Of a stretch of 64,000 bases of DNA, positions 1-11,091 are shown one piece after another. This DNA comes from Cyclaneusma minus (Eukaryota; Ascomycota; Leotiomycetes; Marthamycetales; Marthamycetaceae). The translations under genes were made by a program, and so were the position numbers. Position 1 is the stretch's first letter; each line of letters starts with the position of its first letter. The notes under the pieces were generated by a model. That model saw only the letters and a program-made list of their open reading frames with translations, searched no databases and had not been told where the DNA came from. The stretch is from positions 248,001 to 312,000 of the forward strand of contig JAKZHN010000034.1 of the NCBI GenBank assembly GCA_037179335.1. The letters are read 5' to 3'.

Positions 1-2
1 CC

Positions 3-608
3 TACCCCTCCACATCCCTCTATACCATCATCGCCGACATCGAGAGCTACTCGAGCTTCGTCCCCTACTGTCTGGAATCGCGCGTCACCAAATACAGTCA
101 CCCTGACTCCGACGGCCGCGCCTGGCCATCTTCTGCGGACCTCAAAGTTGGCTTTGGCTCCTATTCTGAAGTTTTCACTTCGCGTGTCTACTGCGTGCCC
201 AACACCATCGTCGAAGCGCTCGCCGGCGATGCCGAAACCTCGATCCCAAAAGACAAGCTACAGCACCATTCAGATCACTTTGAAGCGCCTAGAGTGCCCA
301 ATGATATCTTCAAGAGCTTGAAGACGAGATGGGAGTTACGGCCATTCCATTATAAGCCACCGACGGGCCAGCCGCAGAGCGACATGACCGTGCATCCACC
401 GCGGGATCAGACCGAGGTGAGTTTGAGCTTGGAGTTTGAGTTCTCGAACCCGCTGTATGCCATGGCGGCGAAGGCCGCGGCGCCTAAGGTGGCAGGTATT
501 ATGATTGAGGCATTTGAGGATAGAGCAAGAGAGGTCATTGATGGACCGGGAGCAAAGAAAGTCGAAGGGAAGATTGGGGGTAAGATTGGTGGGAATATGG
601 GGTTTTAG
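3..608 (+). CDS. COQ10: Coenzyme Q-binding protein COQ10, 3' part (START/polyketide-cyclase fold)
   Basis: The gene runs in from the left edge, so the first residues are missing; about 201 codons remain, ending in TAG at 606-608. COQ10 is a mitochondrial lipid-binding START-domain protein needed for coenzyme Q function in respiration. Visible family features are the start 'YPSTSLYTIIADIESYSSFVPYC', the segment 'LKVGFGSYSEVFTSRV' and the late 'VSLSLEFEFSNPLYAMAAKAAAPKVAGIMIEAFEDRA', which matches the usual C-terminal helix with its F.NPLY motif. A middle insert (about residues 65-110) is longer than in yeast, as is common in filamentous fungi. The tail is Gly/Lys rich with a repeated GGKIGG. 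The frame is open from position 3 with no intron in view. Identification rests on motif recall; the start codon and presequence lie outside the window. Confidence 0.85.
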   Translation, partial: YPSTSLYTIIADIESYSSFVPYCLESRVTKYSHPDSDGRAWPSSADLKVGFGSYSEVFTSRVYCVPNTIVEALAGDAETSIPKDKLQHHSDHFEAPRVPNDIFKSLKTRWELRPFHYKPPTGQPQSDMTVHPPRDQTEVSLSLEFEFSNPLYAMAAKAAAPKVAGIMIEAFEDRAREVIDGPGAKKVEGKIGGKIGGNMGF

Positions 609-1247
609 ACGAAGACAAAGGGAAGGCTTGGGGGCCACGTGGGGGAATGTGGGGTTCTAGATAAAGAGGGAGGTGGGAGCTGATGCTCCGATGCATTCGA
701 TGGTCTTTGGGAGAACATGTCCTTTACAGGTGTATAAGGGGGCTTGGGGCTAGCCGGCATGGAAAAGACTTGGTTCTCAATCCAGATGCTATAGAATGAA
801 TGGACCGATCACTCCTACGGTTGATCTGGATTCCGACGGAAATTCGTTTTTTCAGTGTGTGCGTCTTATCTCCCTTTGTGTTGATTTCCGTTCCCGTGTG
901 CCATTGGATTCTTTGAGGGCCAAAGAGCGTGAAGATATCTGTTCACGTGACTTGTGGATTCTTTGAGAGCTTGAGAGCGTGGAGATTCGGAGATTCGGGG
1001 TTGTGGTAGCATACAATCGTATTCTTTATACCATTGAAGCATTGTAACCAGACCATCGGGCAGACAGCAGCTGTGAACAAAGACACCATACGTGTATACA
1101 TGTACATATCGACTTCCATATCTCCCATTTTCCACCATTTCCCTGACTTCCTCCAACAAGAAACCATTACTTTACCAGCGTTTCCAACACTTTAGAGATC
1201 TTACGATCCAACAATCTCACCCAACCATCCAAACCCCCAGATTCAAA
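609..1247. other. Intergenic region with a short duplicated segment and a TCACGTGA palindrome
   Basis: No gene is seen. A segment around 907-935 (GGATTCTTTGAG followed by AGAGCGTGAAGAT) recurs imperfectly at about 956-985, a tandem duplication of roughly 48 bp. The palindrome TCACGTGA lies between the copies at 943-950, about 300 bp upstream of the ATG at 1248. Such CACGTG cores are typical bHLH sites in fungi; function here is inference. Confidence 0.4.
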
Positions 1248-1706
1248 ATGTTCAACTTCCATGGCCGCCGCAAATCGATGTTCGACTTCAGGTCACGTAA
1301 AGATTCCACCTCCTCCATCTCCTCTTCCAAATCAATAAAGCTTTTCGACTTCCGGCCGCGATTTGGTTCATCCTCATCAACCTCATCAACATCCACTGAC
1401 AGCAGCGTCTCTCCATCTCGCTTCCAACTCCGTCGACGATCACAACCACTCGAAACGCACCTAGAAGAACCAGAAGAGAAGTCGACCTACACATTCAAGC
1501 CGAAAAACGCAAGGAATTCGTTTATGGCGAGCACTACCAACCACGGTATGAAGCAGCATCAGGTGATTGAGGAGAACAGGAGGATGTCTCGACAACTCTC
1601 GCCTTATAGCCAGCGTGAACAGGAGTCTTATTTCACAACCAGCGCACATACGCACGGCCATCCAACCTCATCAGCGAGAAAGATACATACACCAACAGGA
1701 CTCTGA
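1248..1706 (+). CDS. Small Ser/Arg-rich hypothetical protein
   Basis: An uninterrupted 152-codon frame starts at ATG 1248 in a favourable context (CAAAATG) and ends with TGA at 1704-1706. An upstream in-frame ATG at 1092 would add 52 residues, but the 1248 start has the better context and gives a more protein-like beginning. The protein is low complexity: a short internal repeat (MFDFRSRKD, then LFDFRPRFG) sits among Ser/Thr tracts, followed by a basic segment (FQLRRRSQP). No domain, signal peptide or membrane segment is visible. I do not recognise it. It could be a lineage-specific disordered protein or a chance open frame; codon composition and the Kozak-like start favour the former slightly. 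Confidence 0.45.
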   Translation: MFNFHGRRKSMFDFRSRKDSTSSISSSKSIKLFDFRPRFGSSSSTSSTSTDSSVSPSRFQLRRRSQPLETHLEEPEEKSTYTFKPKNARNSFMASTTNHGMKQHQVIEENRRMSRQLSPYSQREQESYFTTSAHTHGHPTSSARKIHTPTGL

Positions 1707-3923
1707 GTAGCTGACCCTTGGGGTCTGCCATCAAGCATGGTTCTTTGTCCGATTTATGGCGAGGGACGGAGCTATGACCTACCAGTGCGCTCAACATTTC
1801 CCTTTGTCCTGGGGGGGTTGTGGAGAACTCCGAGCTATGGCCTTGCGACTCTATCCTTCTTTGTCCAGCTTTTATGGAGAAGGGAAACGGCGCGGATTGC
1901 GAATAGACTTCTTCATTCTCAACGGCTGTCAGCAGAACGACCCACACGTGTTGTTTCTTTTCCACACAATTTTCGGACGACGCTCCAGTACTGTGTAGAG
2001 GATGCGAGAAGGGAGATTGGCAGGTCAGTGGGACGTTTTGGGAGGGATCATGGGCTGTGAAAGAAGGGCTGCTGGTGTTTTGACATCTTGCACTGGGCAG
2101 ATACTGCAGGAACAGTATTGCCATCTGGTGGGGTATGGGCAGGGGCATATGCATGGCCATGAACGCCAGGGGGTCGCGACGAGGCTGTTGAAACACCAGA
2201 AGCAAAGGATGGTCAGGTGTTGTGGGGGTTCGAAGGCCGTTTGCGGTTGTATTCCGTCGTGGTCCTTTTTTTTAGACTTGGTTGTTTTTTAAGATACCTC
2301 TTTTTTCTTTTCGATAATAAAGAATAATGCCACAACGGATTTTGCCTGCACTACCGTATCTTCGACAGTTTTGACTCGCAGTGAGCGGAGAAAGTAAATC
2401 TGCGGAGTGAAGTAGGTGGCTTGACCGAGTAAACAGGTGTCTCCCAGGGGTGCCAGACAGAAGGTGGTATCCCTATTCGAGATGTGACCCATGTAAGGGG
2501 CGAGGAGGGGCGAATGGTAGCAAGTCACCTCGGCAACAAATCCAGGAGTAACCGGGCAGGAGTAACCGGAATCGTCGATGAAGCGGATCGAGGGAGACGG
2601 TTTCCATGCTTGATAGATATTCTGTGATCCCCGTAGATATCCGGTTGACTATTCGCACGCTTCGCAGAGTTTGGAGTCCCTTGTTGTAATGCCCTCGACG
2701 GGGATCTCGACACTCCAAACTCGTGGTCCGCACAATGCAAACATAGTCAATGCGAAGAGTGTGAATGGTGACGGCGTGCTAAGAGGAGAGGTTAAGTCAA
2801 ACAAAGTGGTGAGAAGGCCTGACCACTAGTGGGGCCGGGCAGCGGAAAGGCCATCCTTGCGTAGATCGGCAGATCCTGCGTCGCTTGAAACTTCCAGTCC
2901 CAGCCACCAGCGCTCTTCCATCTTTTTTCATCGCAACTCAAAGCTCACGACCTCACGACGCTGTGACGCAGCGAACCATGAGCGCAGCAACCGCTCCGCC
3001 TCTCAAGAGACCGTGATACGACGCTGCCGACCTGCCATCGAGCCTCATCCCGGCTGCACCGGGCGCCGCTCAGACTTCCCCGCCGCCCTCTTACATGTAC
3101 CTAGCTTTTCGTGGAGCTTCCGCATGTATGACTTTCCGCAAATACTTATCTTGTTTGACTTTCTCGGCAGGCCTGCGCCTTGGGGAGCACGACGGCGGCG
3201 ACCTCTGCTTGGAAAGCGACGAGACCAAATATTGGACTGTCACGAGACAAAAGCGGACATGCGCCAGCCGAGAGCGTCCAATATGCAGCCGTCGGTCGAT
3301 ATTTTCGAGATGGCAGGCCCAGGTAGGCGATAGCTCACAATCCATTGCCTCGATTCTTCCACGTCCGGCTGCAAGGGCGCCGGTCCCGCCTGCAAATATT
3401 GCTTGTGGCCATGTTTCTTTTACACTGCGCATATGAAAGCATCACCCTCGAAATCATGCAAACTCGGTGGGATCGCTCGCTTGTTATTATTGACTTTGTG
3501 CGAGGAGATGCGTGGGACCGCCACTTTATTTGGTGTTCTTGCGCCCCAGCTCCGGCGTAGCTCACAGAATGCTCCCAACGACCTGACAGCTCAGCGTGAA
3601 AGTCAGGTGCAGCTTGCCCTTCAGTGATGTCAAAGCATGCGGAGGGAGTCGAGGGGCGCATCGCTCCCCCAGGGATACCCCTACCTTCCAGCCTACTCGT
3701 GTCACCAAGAGTGTGTTTTCACTTTTGTCTTTTCATAAATCGACGAGCCATGGCGCTGTACTCTGTCCCACTCCCGTTTCCCCTCGTGATCGTCTTCTCA
3801 ACCTCTTTTTCAATATCCAGACGTTTTGGTCGCTTTTGGTGGCTATGCAGTCGATCAATACCTGGACATTGAAGACGGCTCCCGAGTTCTCCTCCATATG
3901 CTTCCCGTCTTCTCCAAGCCACC
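1707..3923. other. Intergenic, no supported gene
   Basis: Several open frames of 60-190 codons overlap on both strands here, but none shows a recognisable motif, splice-linked continuation or convincing start. I see no tRNA-like module or obvious tandem repeat. The last 300 bp would be the promoter and 5' UTR of the gene starting at 3924. Confidence 0.5.
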
Positions 3924-6539
3924 ATGTTGTTCCATAAATCAAGCTTGCGCTTCAAGAATCTCATCTCTCCTCGAAAGCCCAGCGTCGAAGAGGTGTCTGC
4001 TTTACCGTCTCAAGCCTGCTTTAACCAGCTGGTAGAAAGCCCCTCTGCACACGCCCGAACCCAGTCCTGGGACTCTACCACTACAGACGACTCTCAGCCA
4101 CGTCGAGATAGCCAGGCCACTATTTCCAGCAATCATGGAGCTGCTATCACTGCATGCTCATCGTCGAGCTCTCTATGTAGCTGTGACCATGAAGTTTCGC
4201 ATTCCTCGTCTGCGGCGCACCAACCAAAGGCGAGTAACTTCTTTATACCCCATTCTAACCACTTCCGGCGACCTGACCGCGTGGACCTGCATTCTAACAA
4301 CAAACAGTATTCGTCGCTCCGCAGCTTCGAATTCCCCAAAGATGGCAACAAGCCCGAGGCCGCGGAATCCAGACTTGATCTTTTCGAAGCCTTAACTATG
4401 GCACCTCCAGAGCACGACAAGACTCCGACTCAAGAATCTACGGTTCGTGGTGCAGAGGAGCAAGGGCAGGTATCGTGGCAGACTGGCCTGGACGAATTGA
4501 TCCGCGAAACAGATGAGGCATTCGGGACTGTGGGAAATGCGCTGGCGAGAAAGGAATCGGCAGATGGCTGGTATGATGTAAAGTCTAAGTCTCGAAGCCC
4601 TTCTGCCTTTCGGAACCGATTTTCGGTACTGTCAACAGCCTCCTTGAGACAGAAGAAGCAGCACAAAGCACCCGTAGCCAGAGGGAAATCCGTGAGCATA
4701 GCAAAGCGGGACAAATCACAGAAGAAGAAACCGCCAGCATTGATGATTCGAACTCCGGAACCAAAAACCAAAACGCGAGAGGAAAGGTCGAATTCGCGAT
4801 GGACCCTAGAAGAGGTCACAGAAAATGTGGCAGATATTTTCAGATTCAACCGCATGGAAGTGGATGAGATGCTTACACCCGGGCGCATAAAGACAATAGA
4901 GATGGATAAATTCCTACACGAGCGACATGCTACTCCGCCAAGTTCAGACCGAAAAGCCAGCAGCCACGATCTCTCCAGCCCTCTGACCGCTCAAACTCCT
5001 AGCTCGCCATTCCACTTGCAAGACCTCCCTATTCGTCTGCGCGCGGCAGGAATCAGCAGCAAGACACCGCCGCAACAACCACCACCCCCAGCAGGGGCGG
5101 AGCCCTTTTCTTCGCCTGCCTACGTTCGATCAATTAAACCAGATGGTTCTATATTTGCTGATCATCCGGCCGAAACGCCATACGCGGTCTCTCCTGAAAC
5201 ACCATGGAATCTAGACGACGAGCTAGAACTTCGTAACTTTCCCATTACACCCGCTTCGCACACCAAAACCCACCGCCTAACCTCCTCCCTCCCTTCAATC
5301 CCGGAGAACCGCCCCCCGCAGTTCGCTTTGACACAAACACGTCCAGCAAGGCCCCGGAAATATTCCTCGCCAACACGACCCACCTCCCATACCGCTGAAA
5401 CGAGCAGTGTCTCTACAACCCAGCAGCAACTCCTCCACGACTCTTCCGACACCTCACCCATAAAAATTGCCCACACATCTCTCACTGTCCCTTCCACCTC
5501 AGAACCCGTCCTCCTCCGCAGCACGCCCTTCACTCTGACCTCGCCATTCTTCCAACACGGCCCAATCCGGCTCCCTTCCGCCCGACGCAAACGTGTAATA
5601 CCCCAGTCTCCTCCCCCCACAGGTGGCAAAGAGGACCAGGTCGACTGGACGGCATTTCAGATGGCGATTTCTGGGGGCGCAGGTGACTATTTCATGACCG
5701 GCACCATCGACCACGAAGAGCTAGCAAACGAGGAAAAAGAAATAGATGGAATTGTAGAATGGTGGAAAGGATTTGGCTTCAAGGGGTACGGGAGGATGGT
5801 AGGCGAGAAGGAGTGGGGTCCTGGAGGACGGAAGGTTTCTAGAGGAGGCGGCACGATAGGCCGAGCCGAAGGAGAACGACGCCGACGCAGACAGCTAAAC
5901 GGGGTCAGCTGGCTGGGGTTTGAGAGAGGCAAAACGGAAGGCATATTGGCCAAAGCTGCAATCAGAGCGATGAACGAACTTGCGCCGCAACGTCTGGGGG
6001 ATGTGGATATTGCGGAAGATAGGAGACGGAGTGGACTGCCAGAGCGGCTATTAGCCGCTGCGCCCTCGACCGAAACACAAGAATACGAGCTGCCACGCTC
6101 GATGCAAAGCGTACGGGATAGACGCAAGCGCGACAAAGTGCTCGGACGAAAAATAGCCAGTCTGAAAGGCAAAGAGCGCGCAGCCTACTTCGCCACATCC
6201 AACAGTCTGAAGCAAAAGCCGCACAACCCCAAATCGCGCCTCCCCGCGTTCCTTCAAAACCTAGAAATCGAAGCAGCAAATGCGATGGGGAGCGAAGACA
6301 GCTTACCGACCAGCCCAATGGAGGATCTGACGAGCGTGGCGGAGGGTACGGGCGAACCGCCAATCCCGATGGGCTTTAATCTGGATCATGATTTGAAGGA
6401 TTTTTTGAGCTGGGAGAGGAGCCATGTGGATCCGTTTACGAGGGAGCGGGATGGGGGGGATGAGCCGAGCCCGCTGTCGTCGGCGGGGGATGGGGAGAGG
6501 AGTGTGTGGTATGATAGTGATGAGAAGAAGGAGCGGTGA
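3924..6539 (+). CDS. Large disordered hypothetical protein (871 aa)
   Basis: A single open frame of 871 codons starts at ATG 3924 (context CCACCATG) and ends with TGA at 6537-6539. It begins MLFHKSSLRFKNLISPRKPS. The N-terminal half is Ser/Thr/Pro rich with many SP/TP dipeptides, suggesting a phosphorylated disordered region. A short possibly ordered segment near residues 285-330 contains 'RWTLEEVTENVADIFRFNRMEVDEML'. Around residues 570-640 another compact region contains 'DQVDWTAFQMAISGGAGDYF' and 'EEKEIDGIVEWWKGFGFKGYGRMV'. A basic stretch follows and the C-terminus is acidic. No membrane segment is seen. I do not recognise a named family; it resembles the conserved but uncharacterised long proteins common in Pezizomycotina. 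Length and uniform coding character make it a real gene. Confidence 0.8.
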   Translation: MLFHKSSLRFKNLISPRKPSVEEVSALPSQACFNQLVESPSAHARTQSWDSTTTDDSQPRRDSQATISSNHGAAITACSSSSSLCSCDHEVSHSSSAAHQPKASNFFIPHSNHFRRPDRVDLHSNNKQYSSLRSFEFPKDGNKPEAAESRLDLFEALTMAPPEHDKTPTQESTVRGAEEQGQVSWQTGLDELIRETDEAFGTVGNALARKESADGWYDVKSKSRSPSAFRNRFSVLSTASLRQKKQHKAPVARGKSVSIAKRDKSQKKKPPALMIRTPEPKTKTREERSNSRWTLEEVTENVADIFRFNRMEVDEMLTPGRIKTIEMDKFLHERHATPPSSDRKASSHDLSSPLTAQTPSSPFHLQDLPIRLRAAGISSKTPPQQPPPPAGAEPFSSPAYVRSIKPDGSIFADHPAETPYAVSPETPWNLDDELELRNFPITPASHTKTHRLTSSLPSIPENRPPQFALTQTRPARPRKYSSPTRPTSHTAETSSVSTTQQQLLHDSSDTSPIKIAHTSLTVPSTSEPVLLRSTPFTLTSPFFQHGPIRLPSARRKRVIPQSPPPTGGKEDQVDWTAFQMAISGGAGDYFMTGTIDHEELANEEKEIDGIVEWWKGFGFKGYGRMVGEKEWGPGGRKVSRGGGTIGRAEGERRRRRQLNGVSWLGFERGKTEGILAKAAIRAMNELAPQRLGDVDIAEDRRRSGLPERLLAAAPSTETQEYELPRSMQSVRDRRKRDKVLGRKIASLKGKERAAYFATSNSLKQKPHNPKSRLPAFLQNLEIEAANAMGSEDSLPTSPMEDLTSVAEGTGEPPIPMGFNLDHDLKDFLSWERSHVDPFTRERDGGDEPSPLSSAGDGERSVWYDSDEKKER

Positions 6540-9500
6540 GGGGGAGTGTGTGCTGAATGACGAAATGAGAAATGATGATATAAACAAACAAAAGCGTGTG
6601 TGTGGGATGCTTGTGTATGAGATTCTTGCGTTGGATACTCCAAGGCGGGAAAAATGATTCGACTGTGCATTTCGTAGGTTAGACGCTGGGACATGGAATG
6701 GAGGTGTATCAGCTTTCCCCATTGATTAGACGGTAGACAAAGCATTTATAAATACAACTTCATAATGTCCATGACAGCTCCTCGTGCTCCTAAAATCCCG
6801 TCCCTTACATATTGAAAGAGAGCAACAAAACCGCAACAAAACCGTACCCGTGCGTTCCCTGGCTCTGCTGGCGGCGCATGTTCGTGGGTATTTACCTATG
6901 TATATACCACAAAATGAATTGAATTACCATTAACGAACCAGAAAGTGGCCTAAGTGGCGCTGTTGGGATCACCAGGGGTGGTGGCTCACACGCCAAGAGG
7001 TGGATATATCCAGTCGTAAGCGTTGTATTGTAAGTGAGTGGAGGAGGAAGGAAGGAGAGCTCCATGGTGTTGTAGCTATCCCCTCCCTTCTCTGCTGACT
7101 AAGCTAAGCTAGTTATTCTACGGTGGCTATAGCTAAAGTGGTCGCAACAGGCGCAATGATTTAGTATTATTTCGTCCTGTCCTCGTTGAATGTAAACTCA
7201 GTTCGTCTGGTTTCAGGACGTCGAACCCCCCAGGTTCGACTTTTTTTTGGACCTTTTTTGACTTTTTGTTCATTATCCGTCCGGTGTTGAGTTTTAACTG
7301 GTATCATCAGGACGGTCGAAATTTTGGCGGTTGTTGCTTTTTGCGACCTTTTCTTCTCCATGGTTAAGCGGCGGCAGCACTAGCGAAAAGAGCTTAGCCT
7401 TTGTTAGCGCCGTAGGAGCAGGCGCTTGGCTAGGTACTGCCTTTTTAATGTAAGCACGCTGCGCCTACGTCCCTGAGAGATTTTTGAGGGCTTGACGAGG
7501 GGAGAGGAGAGTAGGAATTGCGAGGTTGAAGGAGAGGGATATGCTGAGGCGGAGGCTGGAAGAGTTGAAACTACTCCCTCTATGCTGCGCTGCTTGCATG
7601 GGTGTTTACCGTTGCAAGGAGGGTCTGGACAAATATTTGTCTTCAATTTTCGTCATGTGCCGTTCCTGCTAGTGCGGGCTATGCAGGTACAAACCCCCAC
7701 GGATAACAGGACCTGACTTTACGTAGAAGGGGAACAAGATCAAGAAGTTGAAGGGCAGCTAGAGGTACTACTTACCACTTATGGGTTTTGGACGCATCAG
7801 GCATGTTGCATCAGGGATCCAGGTATATAAGCTTCTCTATGCTTAGGTATTCTCCCATCCCCCATAAGAACTTCAGAGATCCAAGGTTACTGTAGCGTAA
7901 CAGCCTACCCTGAGAGACACAGCGTGTCATGAAATGGCGAACACACTGTTTCTGTGCCAACTGTTATCATTCAACGATCAACCTTCCTTGAATCAAAACC
8001 CAGGTCACACAATATGTCAGTTTTTCGGTTGATGCAGAAGCATGCATCGCAGTTGTTGCTCAATCGCCTGCTTGAAATAGTTTCGTCCAACCGCGGAGGC
8101 TACCGACCGGGCACTGAGCAAGTCGACAAGAGGAGGCTCGGTGAAGTAGTGGACATGACTTCATATAGCTCGAGATTGGTAGCCTACCACAGCTATGTAG
8201 ATCGTCGTCTGCTGAGGATATGGAGACCGAATGACTTCACTCCTCAGCAGAGTCTTGTACTTGATTCCGGAGTCTAGAGTGCGGGATTTGTATGCTAAGT
8301 CATACACTTAACAGCAGGAGGACCAACATGGCTGATAACAGCTTCAGCTTGAAGCTGCTCACGGTTTGATGCTGTTCATACTTCATAGTGTCAAGCTGCT
8401 CGGTGTGAAGTTGCTGACGGTGTAAAATGCGCAAGTGAGGCTGCTTAATATAACGCTGTTCACAGTGTGAAGCTGCTTCTAGTATGAAATTGCGAGGTGT
8501 GAAGCTGCTTGTAGTGTGAAGTTGCGCAGAGTGTGAAGCTGCGCAGAGGGTGAGGCTACTTACAGTGTGAAGCTGCTTGCAGTCTGAATTACCTAGCTTA
8601 CAATGTGAAGTTGCTTATAGTCCGAAGTAGCTCACAGTAACATCTTCAGCGTGTTGAGCCAGGGTTCTGACCCGCCTCGGGCCAAATCAGTCCGAAACTT
8701 CAGACGAAGGAAAAACTGGTTCCGTCCGAACTTGATTAGTGGTTGGCTCAGGCGAAACTAACTCAAGCAACACGTGCGATTCTTCCCAGGTCGGCATGGA
8801 TGGGTTCAAGCTGTTGCCAGCCTTGGAGAATAAGCAGGCATCTGGTTTGACACGTCGTATATGCATCGCAATCCGGGATTTGAGGACAAGGAGGGGTGCA
8901 TAGTAAGCACATAAAGTGGGCTTTGTAAAGCAGAATGATGAATGGGGGGTTTCACGGTAGAAAATCAGTCGGCAGATTAACTTAATGTTATTCTCAGCCT
9001 AAGGCCGAAATCTGCTCCCAGCCGTGAGAACCCCAGAATTAGAGAATCTGGATAAAGGTGTGTGTTACGGGAATAGGGCGGTGTATTGCGGAAATAGAGC
9101 GGAAATAGCGAATAAAATGGCGCGTTAAGCGAGATCATTTTCAAAATAGATGTAAAACCAGCCATTTGGCCGGTTTTATATTTTCTCTAAAAATCGGAGA
9201 TCATCTCGTTCCTGCGGGGTAAAAATCATTTTTATGGGCCCAAAAGTGGGCCAGAGATCATCTAAATTCCCAAACCCGCTGGCTAATCTCTCACCGTGAA
9301 ACCCCCTAATCAACCTCCTCATCAGCATTTTTGGAAAGCAGGGTGTGTCAAGCCATCAAATGCTCGAAATGAGGGACCATCATGCTCAATTGATTGCTCC
9401 CAAGTTTTTCGCGCGGTCCAGGGTTTTATCCGGAATTGCGATGTGTCGGTAAAGGGGTCCAGCCATGGCAATTTGCCAGACTCTTCGCAGTGGCAGCCAT

Positions 9501-11091
9501 GTGGGATGGTGTGGCACCCGCGGGATTCTCTGATGTCTGTTGAAGCGCTGGTGCCAGTCGTCGGATGGGTGCATGCGGCAGGCATCCTTTGATGGAAATC
9601 ATGGAAGTCATCGAAGTCATCGAAGAGTTTGTTATCGTCGCAGTTCGGAGTGCCAACGCAGCGTCTTTCCCTGATTTTGGAATTGGACGCCAGGCTCTCT
9701 CTTGTGTGCCATACGGTGCCTGAGATCACGCCGGGCTCCTTGTCTCTCCCCTGCAGTAGCACACACAGCCCAGCGAATCCCCAAGCGGCCCACACCTGTG
9801 GCTGTTTCAAGAAATCAAGGCTGAGAAGTCCGCCAGGAGTGCAGAGTTATGCATAAATGGCTGCGGAGCTGATCGAGGTCCATCGAGGTCCGAGACTCGG
9901 TGGTGTTCAGCTCGACTTTCTTTCGATCCGCATGCAGCTGGTGACTTCAATGGAGAAGCTGGCGGAGTACAGGCTACAGGTAACATGGCGATCAACCGTG
10001 CGGGCTCTGAGGAGCCGGACAGGCCTTCCCCATTAAATATCGTCAATCCCCAGGCCCAGCAATGGCGTCAGGGGCGCTGGGTTGTGGGTACAATTGTGGA
10101 TACGTGTAACGTGTGCTGTCGATCACTGGTTACAGGTAACAGCCATTTATCTTTCGCTATCGATAACAAAAATTCATTAATTTATTTCGAGATAATAGGA
10201 AAAAAAAAGGGGGCTTGGGCAATGAATGACGCGTGCGGCTTTGTTAAGCATGCACGATTTGGGAGCGGCGATCACACTCCGCCAGCGCACTCCTTAGAGC
10301 CACGATGACTCCTGACCCAGCGCCGGCTTCTCAGATGCTTCCGTCGCACAGCGCATTCCAGTGCGCCTCGCCAAATTTGCCAATTGCGAGGCCCCATTCG
10401 TCCAACCCCCGGCATCAACGCAACATTACTTATGTCGTGAGAATAATATCCCCAGACTGGCATGATGGGAAGAGGTCACTGGCTCATTGCTACTAGTAGT
10501 CCATAGTCCACGCCTGGCCCAAGTCAAGTGGCCGACCACGTCTCCTTCCAGCTAAGTTCTTCAGCCACTCTCTTAAGAGTTCCAAGAGATTTCCAAGATT
10601 CCAGTTTAGCTTCCATGACCCGCGTCACAGGTTTTGCCTCGACCGGCGTTTCTAGTCTAGCTCATTATATTAGTCTTTCCTGTTGCAGTCAAAGCCTCTT
10701 CCGCAAACTATCATAGTTTCATTCCATCGGCCCTGCCGCCCCAATTGGTCCATCCCGCGCAGAGAGGCTCGCGGGAGTCCAGCCCTCAATCCTACCTACA
10801 TCCTACACGTAAACACACGACCTCTCCCACACTCGACAACTCACCTCTCGTCCCAGCCCGACGTCACGTTCGCTTTTTTTGCTTGCTTCCCCTCCCTGCT
10901 CGTCAGCATCACACCGCAAACCGTCACCGCATGTTGGCCTTGCTTTTTCATAGCATCGCGAACTGCTAAATACTCCCAGCTTCGCTCTTGGCGGTCGCGA
11001 GACTGAACCATCTCACGCAAAGCCCTGCCACTCGTTCTCGACTACATAACTGTCGCTGTCCTGTCTCATTGTTGTTTGGATCACTAGCATC
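6540..11091. other. Gene-poor 4.5 kb interval
   Basis: No convincing coding sequence. Contents seen: a T-rich patch after a CAGTTCGTCTGGTTT motif at about 7200-7330 (the motif recurs elsewhere in the window); a degenerate minisatellite at 8340-8640; a microrepeat of GAAGTCATC at about 9593-9625; and a pyrimidine-rich stretch at 10760-11080, probably the promoter and leader of the glucanase gene. The 107-codon frame at 7954-8277 has no features that support it as a gene. Confidence 0.5.
8340..8640. repeat. Degenerate minisatellite, core GTGTGAAGCTGCTT
   Basis: At least ten imperfect copies of a roughly 18-25 bp unit with core GTGTGAAGCTGCTTACA follow one another, with variants such as GTGTGAAGTTGCTGACG, GTGTGAAATTGCG and GTGAGGCTACTTACA. 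Spacing is irregular, indicating an old, diverged array. No coding potential is apparent. Confidence 0.7.

Noticed and set aside
1737..2292. Overlapping plus-strand frames downstream of the small Ser/Arg-rich gene
   Set aside because: Three competing frames with no conserved features; likely chance openings.
7954..8277. 107-codon frame in the gene-poor interval
   Set aside because: No homology-like motif, poor start context and immediate neighbourhood of a degenerate repeat.
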